Assembly (NCBI GenBank): GCA_963682005.1
Contig: OY820914.1
Coordinates: forward strand, 4,464,001-4,528,000
Length of the DNA: 64,000 nucleotides
Origin: CAIYUC01 sp963682005
Lineage (GTDB): Bacteria; Bacteroidota; Bacteroidia; Bacteroidales; FEN-979
Direction of reading: 5' to 3'
A model generated the notes under the pieces. That model did not search any database. It was not told the DNA's origin and saw only the letters and a program-made list of their open reading frames with translations. The position numbers and the translations under genes are program-made. Below, in pieces: positions 60,607 through 64,000 of this stretch. Position 1 is the stretch's first letter, and each line of letters begins with the position of its first letter.

Positions 60607-61904
60607 AAAAAGCATTGATCATCACCTATTACTGGCCTCCCAGCGGGGGTGCCGGGGTACAGCGATGGCTCAAGTTTGTTAAATACCTTCGTTTATTCGG
60701 ATGGGAGCCGGTTGTTTATACACCCCGGAATCCCGAATATCCCGAGACCGATCAAACCCTTCTGTCCGATGTTCCGCCCGGTATTACTATTCTCAGAACC
60801 CCGATCCTTGAGCCATACTCAGCCTATAAACGGTTCATCGGAAGAAATAAGGATGAAAAGATCAGCGCCGGTTTCCTTACTGAGAAAAAAAAGAATTCCG
60901 TTCTTGAAAATATTTCAGTCTGGATCAGGGGAAACCTGTTCATCCCTGATGCAAGAAGGTTCTGGATCAATCCTTCCGTCAGATTTCTTGTTAAACAGCT
61001 TCAGGATGATCCAGTCGACATCATCATTTCGACAGGACCTCCTCATAGCATGCACCTGATTGGCATGAATGTCAGCAGAAAGTTGAACATTCCATGGATT
61101 GCTGATTTCCGTGACCCATGGACCAACATTGATTTTTATCGTGACCTGAAACTCACAAGACGTGCGGATATCAAACACAGAAGACTCGAAAAAATGGTTT
61201 TGAAGGAAGCTACTGCTGTGATCACGATAAGCCGGTCCATGGCTGAAGATTTCAACAGGATCCATCATCGGGATTATGAAGTCATCACCAATGGATATGA
61301 TCCGGAAGATGTAACTGAGCCGGGAGAGATTGTACGGGATGAGAAGTTTTCAATCGCACACATCGGGACCATGGTCAGTACCAGGAATCCGTTTGTTTTC
61401 TGGAAAGCGGTCAGATCGATTCTCAATGACAACCCGCAATTCGGGGATGATCTTGTGATCAGGCTTATCGGAAAGGTAGATTTCAAGGTCCTCGAATCGA
61501 TTGAAGAATACGGACTTACTCCTTATGTTGAACTTGTAAATTACCTTCCCCACCCTGAGGTTGTGAAGATCCAGCAATGCTCACGGGTTCTGCTCCTCAT
61601 TATCAATGATACCCCGAATTCTAAGATGATACTGACAGGCAAGTTCTTTGAATACCTTGCAGCGCGCCGCCCGATCCTTTGTATCGGGCCAGTGGACGGA
61701 GACGCTGCCGGAATCCTGGCTGAAACAGGGGCGGGCCTCATCTCAGGCTTCAGCGACGAAGAGAGCATGAAAGTTCACATCCTTCAATATTATAACAGTT
61801 ATAAAAAGGGAGAACTTCAACCTGCGAACCGGAACATTGACATGTACTCAAGGAAAGAACTTACCGGGAAACTAGCCACCCTCCTGGACAAATATAAAAG
61901 TTAA
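60603..61904 (+). CDS. GT4-family glycosyltransferase
   Basis: 433 residues. The N-terminal Gly-rich loop (YYWPPSGGAGVQRWLKFVKYL), the mid DIIISTGPPHSMHLIG and PWIADFRDPW, and the C-terminal nucleotide-sugar part (HIGTMVSTRNPFVFWKA, GKFFEYLAARRPIL, then the E-x7-E-like GPVDGDAAGILAETGAGLI) mark a GT-B fold of the GT4 kind. It probably moves a sugar from a nucleotide-sugar to a lipid or glycan. Translationally coupled to the YfhO-like gene. Its end overlaps the convergent MATE gene by 4 nt. Confidence 0.87.
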   Translation: MKKALIITYYWPPSGGAGVQRWLKFVKYLRLFGWEPVVYTPRNPEYPETDQTLLSDVPPGITILRTPILEPYSAYKRFIGRNKDEKISAGFLTEKKKNSVLENISVWIRGNLFIPDARRFWINPSVRFLVKQLQDDPVDIIISTGPPHSMHLIGMNVSRKLNIPWIADFRDPWTNIDFYRDLKLTRRADIKHRRLEKMVLKEATAVITISRSMAEDFNRIHHRDYEVITNGYDPEDVTEPGEIVRDEKFSIAHIGTMVSTRNPFVFWKAVRSILNDNPQFGDDLVIRLIGKVDFKVLESIEEYGLTPYVELVNYLPHPEVVKIQQCSRVLLLIINDTPNSKMILTGKFFEYLAARRPILCIGPVDGDAAGILAETGAGLISGFSDEESMKVHILQYYNSYKKGELQPANRNIDMYSRKELTGKLATLLDKYKS

Positions 61905-63274
61905 ATTTCTTTGATCTCAGGAGCATCTTCTGGAATTGACTTCACCACCACTTTGGTTTTCCATCGCCCGAACCTGTAATAGATATACGAAAGCAGCAAC
62001 CCCATCATCCACCCGGTCGGGATGGCCCACCAGATCCCGTTTACACCCATCATCCCGGTTTTTGATAAATAATAAGCCAGCGGGATCCTGATCAACCAGA
62101 GAGAAAACAAGGTGATGAACATTGGGATCAGGGTATCACCGGCCCCGCGCATTACACTTCCTGTAACAAACATCATGGAAAAGAAAATATAGAATGATCC
62201 TACGATCTTGAGGTAATCATGACCAATTTCTATGACCCTGGGATCATTGGTGAACAGCTGCATCAGGAACCCGCCAAAAAGCACTACCAGTGCAGAAAGA
62301 GTGACTGAAATGATGCTTGTAATGACCAGGGTGGCATGGAACCCGGTTTTTACCCGGTGGGGCTTGTTTGCTCCAAGGTTTTGTCCGACAAATGTTGATA
62401 GCGCAATAGCAAAGCTCATGGCCGGCATCATGGCAAAGGTATCGATCCGGCCTGCCGCACTGTATGCCGCATTGGCATCAATGCCAAACTGGTTCACGAT
62501 CCAGTAGAGGGCTACCATGCCGATGGCAAGAAAAGTTTGCTGGAATCCTGTTGGCAATCCAATCCGGATGCTTTTTAAAAAGATCTCCCGGTCGAACTTC
62601 AATTCCTTCAGTGAGAACCTCACAATTTTATGTGTCCGGTTCAGGTACCAGATCTGCACCAGGAAGGCTCCCCCTTCCGAAATCACCGTTGCTGTTGCCA
62701 CCCCGGCAACACCCCAATGGAAGACCGGGACGAAGATCAGGTCGAGAATGATATTCAGGCCCACCGACCCGATCAGAAAATATAGTGGCGTTTTGGAATC
62801 GCCCAGACCGCGCAGGATGGCACTGGTTCCATTGTATCCGAAAAGGAAGATCAGACCGGCGAAAAAAATGTTCAGGAATATCTTGGCCTGAGGGATGATC
62901 GCTTCAGGAAGGTCGATCATCCGGAAGAGGAGTTCCGAAAGCATGATCCCTGCAAATGTCATGGCGATCGAGGTGTAAAACATGAAGATGTACAATGTAT
63001 TTATCGCTTTCTTCACACTTCGCAGATCCTTTGCGCCGAAATACTGAGAAATGACAATCGTGAATCCCATTGTTATACCCATGACAAATGCCACCAGGAG
63101 AAAGATGATCGGGGAAGATGTTCCAACCGCTGCCAGTGCTTCCTTTCCAATGAATTTCCCTACAATTACGCTGTCGACAACATTGTATAGCTGCTGAAAT
63201 ACATTTCCGAGAAGGATAGGTATCGCAAACCGCGTGATCAGCCTGCTCTCTTTCCCTATGCTCAGATCTTTCAT
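61901..63274 (-). CDS. MATE-family efflux transporter
   Basis: 457 residues with twelve hydrophobic segments in two halves. Family segments include FAIPILLGNVFQQLYNVVDSVIVGKFIG (about 15-42), AAVGTSSPIIFLLVAFVMG and LGDSKTPLYFLIG. MATE proteins exchange organic cations or drugs for Na+ or H+. The overlap of its end with a glycosyltransferase gene is convergent and so not an operon. A TACCTTTG box lies 23 nt before the ATG, back-to-back with the rnpB box. Confidence 0.9.
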   Translation of the reverse strand: MKDLSIGKESRLITRFAIPILLGNVFQQLYNVVDSVIVGKFIGKEALAAVGTSSPIIFLLVAFVMGITMGFTIVISQYFGAKDLRSVKKAINTLYIFMFYTSIAMTFAGIMLSELLFRMIDLPEAIIPQAKIFLNIFFAGLIFLFGYNGTSAILRGLGDSKTPLYFLIGSVGLNIILDLIFVPVFHWGVAGVATATVISEGGAFLVQIWYLNRTHKIVRFSLKELKFDREIFLKSIRIGLPTGFQQTFLAIGMVALYWIVNQFGIDANAAYSAAGRIDTFAMMPAMSFAIALSTFVGQNLGANKPHRVKTGFHATLVITSIISVTLSALVVLFGGFLMQLFTNDPRVIEIGHDYLKIVGSFYIFFSMMFVTGSVMRGAGDTLIPMFITLFSLWLIRIPLAYYLSKTGMMGVNGIWWAIPTGWMMGLLLSYIYYRFGRWKTKVVVKSIPEDAPEIKEI

Positions 63275-63296
63275 AACTCTAGATAAATGAGGGCTG

Positions 63297-63304
63297 CAAA
63301 GGTA
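63297..63304 (-). promoter_or_regulatory. -7 box TACCTTTG (MATE)
   Basis: Perfect TAnnTTTG on the minus strand, 25 nt away from the rnpB -7 box on the other strand. Confidence 0.5.
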
Positions 63305-63329
63305 CTCAGATTATCGGTTGAAAATGTCG

Positions 63330-63337
63330 TACCTTTG
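63330..63337 (+). promoter_or_regulatory. rnpB -7 box TACCTTTG
   Basis: Perfect TAnnTTTG whose last base is 4 nt before the first base of the P1 helix, which gives a start exactly at the mature 5' end. Confidence 0.7.
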
Positions 63338-63341
63338 CTGT

Positions 63342-63740
63342 AACAACAGTTCGGTCTATCGTTCCGGTCATTTGACCGGGAAGGAAAGTCGGGACAACTC
63401 AGAGCACCATACTTCCTAACAGGAAGGCTTCCGGGATATAAAGGCCCGGGAGACAGACAGGGCCACAGAAAATTACCGCCCCCGAATACCGGGGTAAGGG
63501 TGAAAACGCGAGGTAAGAGCTCACGATCCGTTCAGGCGACTGAACGGAGGGGTAAACCTTATGGGTTGAAAGACCATGTATATCCCGGGCCATTCCTTTC
63601 TCAGGAAAGGATGAAAAAGGCTGCTCGCCTGAATTCCGGAAACGGAATACCGGGAGGGGTAGGTCGATGAAGCCGGCAGGTGACTTCCGGCTCAGATAAA
63701 TGATAGACTAAAACAGAATCCCGCTTACGGAACTGTTGTT
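63342..63740 (+). ncRNA. rnpB: RNase P RNA, bacterial class A
   Basis: About 399 nt. The P1 ends pair (AACAACAGTTC at 63342-63352 with GAACTGTTGTT at 63730-63740). Universal segments are visible: GGAAAGTCGGGACAAC near the 5' end, GGGTGAAAACGCGAGGTAAG and GAGCTCACG in the middle (63498-63525), and the 3' AGATAAATGATAGACTA with ACAGAATCCCGCTTACGG, which pairs with the 5' part as helix P4. RNase P RNA cuts the 5' leader from pre-tRNAs. Open frames over this span are chance. Confidence 0.95.
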
Positions 63741-64000
63741 ATTTTTCAGCTTCAAGCTGCAGGCTACAGGCTACAGGTTAATGATTAAAATTCGTAATCA
63801 GACCTCCGGCCTCCGACCTCCGACCTCGGTTAACGAAATGAAATAAGCCCTAAATAAACATAATTCATTCATAACAATCATCATAATTTGGAACCTTTAA
63901 AAAGACGATCCCGTTTTTAACCGTCAATTGTTAATAAAATAGTTGATTTTCCTGATATTTTATTAAAAAACGATTCAATATTTTTTCGTAAATTTGAATA
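63741..64000. other. Downstream region with word array and A/T-rich tail
   Basis: 63749-63829 holds GCAGGCTACAGGCTACAGG and GACCTCCGGCCTCCGACCTCC words. The rest is A/T-rich with no gene; a TAAATTTG (63989-63996) near the edge may be the -7 box of a gene beyond the window. Confidence 0.5.

Noticed and set aside
63399..63593. 64-residue minus-strand open frame
   Set aside because: It lies inside RNase P RNA, where conserved RNA segments explain the sequence.

Overview
The window looks like a chromosome segment of an uncultured or little-studied Bacteroidota, probably Bacteroidales-like. Evidence read from the sequence: T9SS type A C-terminal sorting domains on secreted proteins, Bacteroidota -7 boxes of the form TAnnTTTG before more than twenty genes, very few Shine-Dalgarno sequences, a DUF4293 protein beside a Rho with a large acidic insert, a THX-type small ribosomal protein and a fib-succ-major (FISUMP) surface-protein domain. 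No tRNA, 16S/23S/5S rRNA, CRISPR array, transposase or phage gene was found. The one RNA gene is RNase P RNA.

Layout. 1-11.6 kb is an accessory region of surface proteins on the minus strand: a truncated secreted protein, a decapitated ATPase, two broken remnants of an SBBP/FISUMP protein, the intact 1915-residue SBBP/FISUMP protein, a T9SS-sorted BNR-like protein, and a DUF4160/DUF2442 pair. 11.6-18.6 kb holds a FakA-FakB-like fusion, a lipoprotein, a DUF1573 protein, an aminotransferase, a NamZ-like muramidase and a LolC/E-type permease. 18.6-24.7 kb carries four large multi-span membrane proteins of GT-C/PMT type; the last two are tandem paralogues. 24.7-30.9 kb: pyrimidine-dimer glycosylase, epimerase, APS reductase, an Mpl-like Mur ligase, Rho, DUF4293. 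31-42 kb: another T9SS protein, a YfcE-type phosphatase, RmuC, RlmB, FtsE, ornithine carbamoyltransferase, MscS, a lipid kinase and an LtaS-like sulfatase. 42-48.5 kb: a citrate lyase CitD-CitE fusion plus CitF, RecQ, a methyltransferase, a 3-methyladenine glycosylase and HU. 48.6-57.7 kb: Fmt, a TPR membrane protein, TrmH-like, THX-like, RsmG, an OPT peptide transporter, a PqqD-like protein, PepD and a methyltransferase. 57.8-63.7 kb: RpmH (L34), a YfhO-like membrane protein, a glycosyltransferase, a MATE transporter and rnpB.

The most unusual theme is a family of short-word tandem arrays (7-14 nt words such as GATGCGG, AATTCGT, GAATGAA, GTCAGAAG, TTTTTCACTTTACG, CTTCGTG, GCATTCCT). They sit right after stop codons at many gene 3' ends, sometimes containing the stop codon, fill most long gaps, lie in the leader of pepD downstream of a textbook promoter, and also occur in frame inside the giant SBBP/FISUMP gene. 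The breakpoints of the truncated genes at the left end lie in or beside such words.

Functional threads: cell-envelope work (NamZ, Mpl, LtaS-like, lipid kinase, LolC/E, GT-C proteins, MATE); translation and RNA (RlmB, TrmH, RsmG, THX, L34, Fmt, RNase P, Rho); DNA maintenance (RecQ, RmuC, two glycosylases, HU); and peptide/citrate use (OPT plus PepD; CitDE plus CitF).
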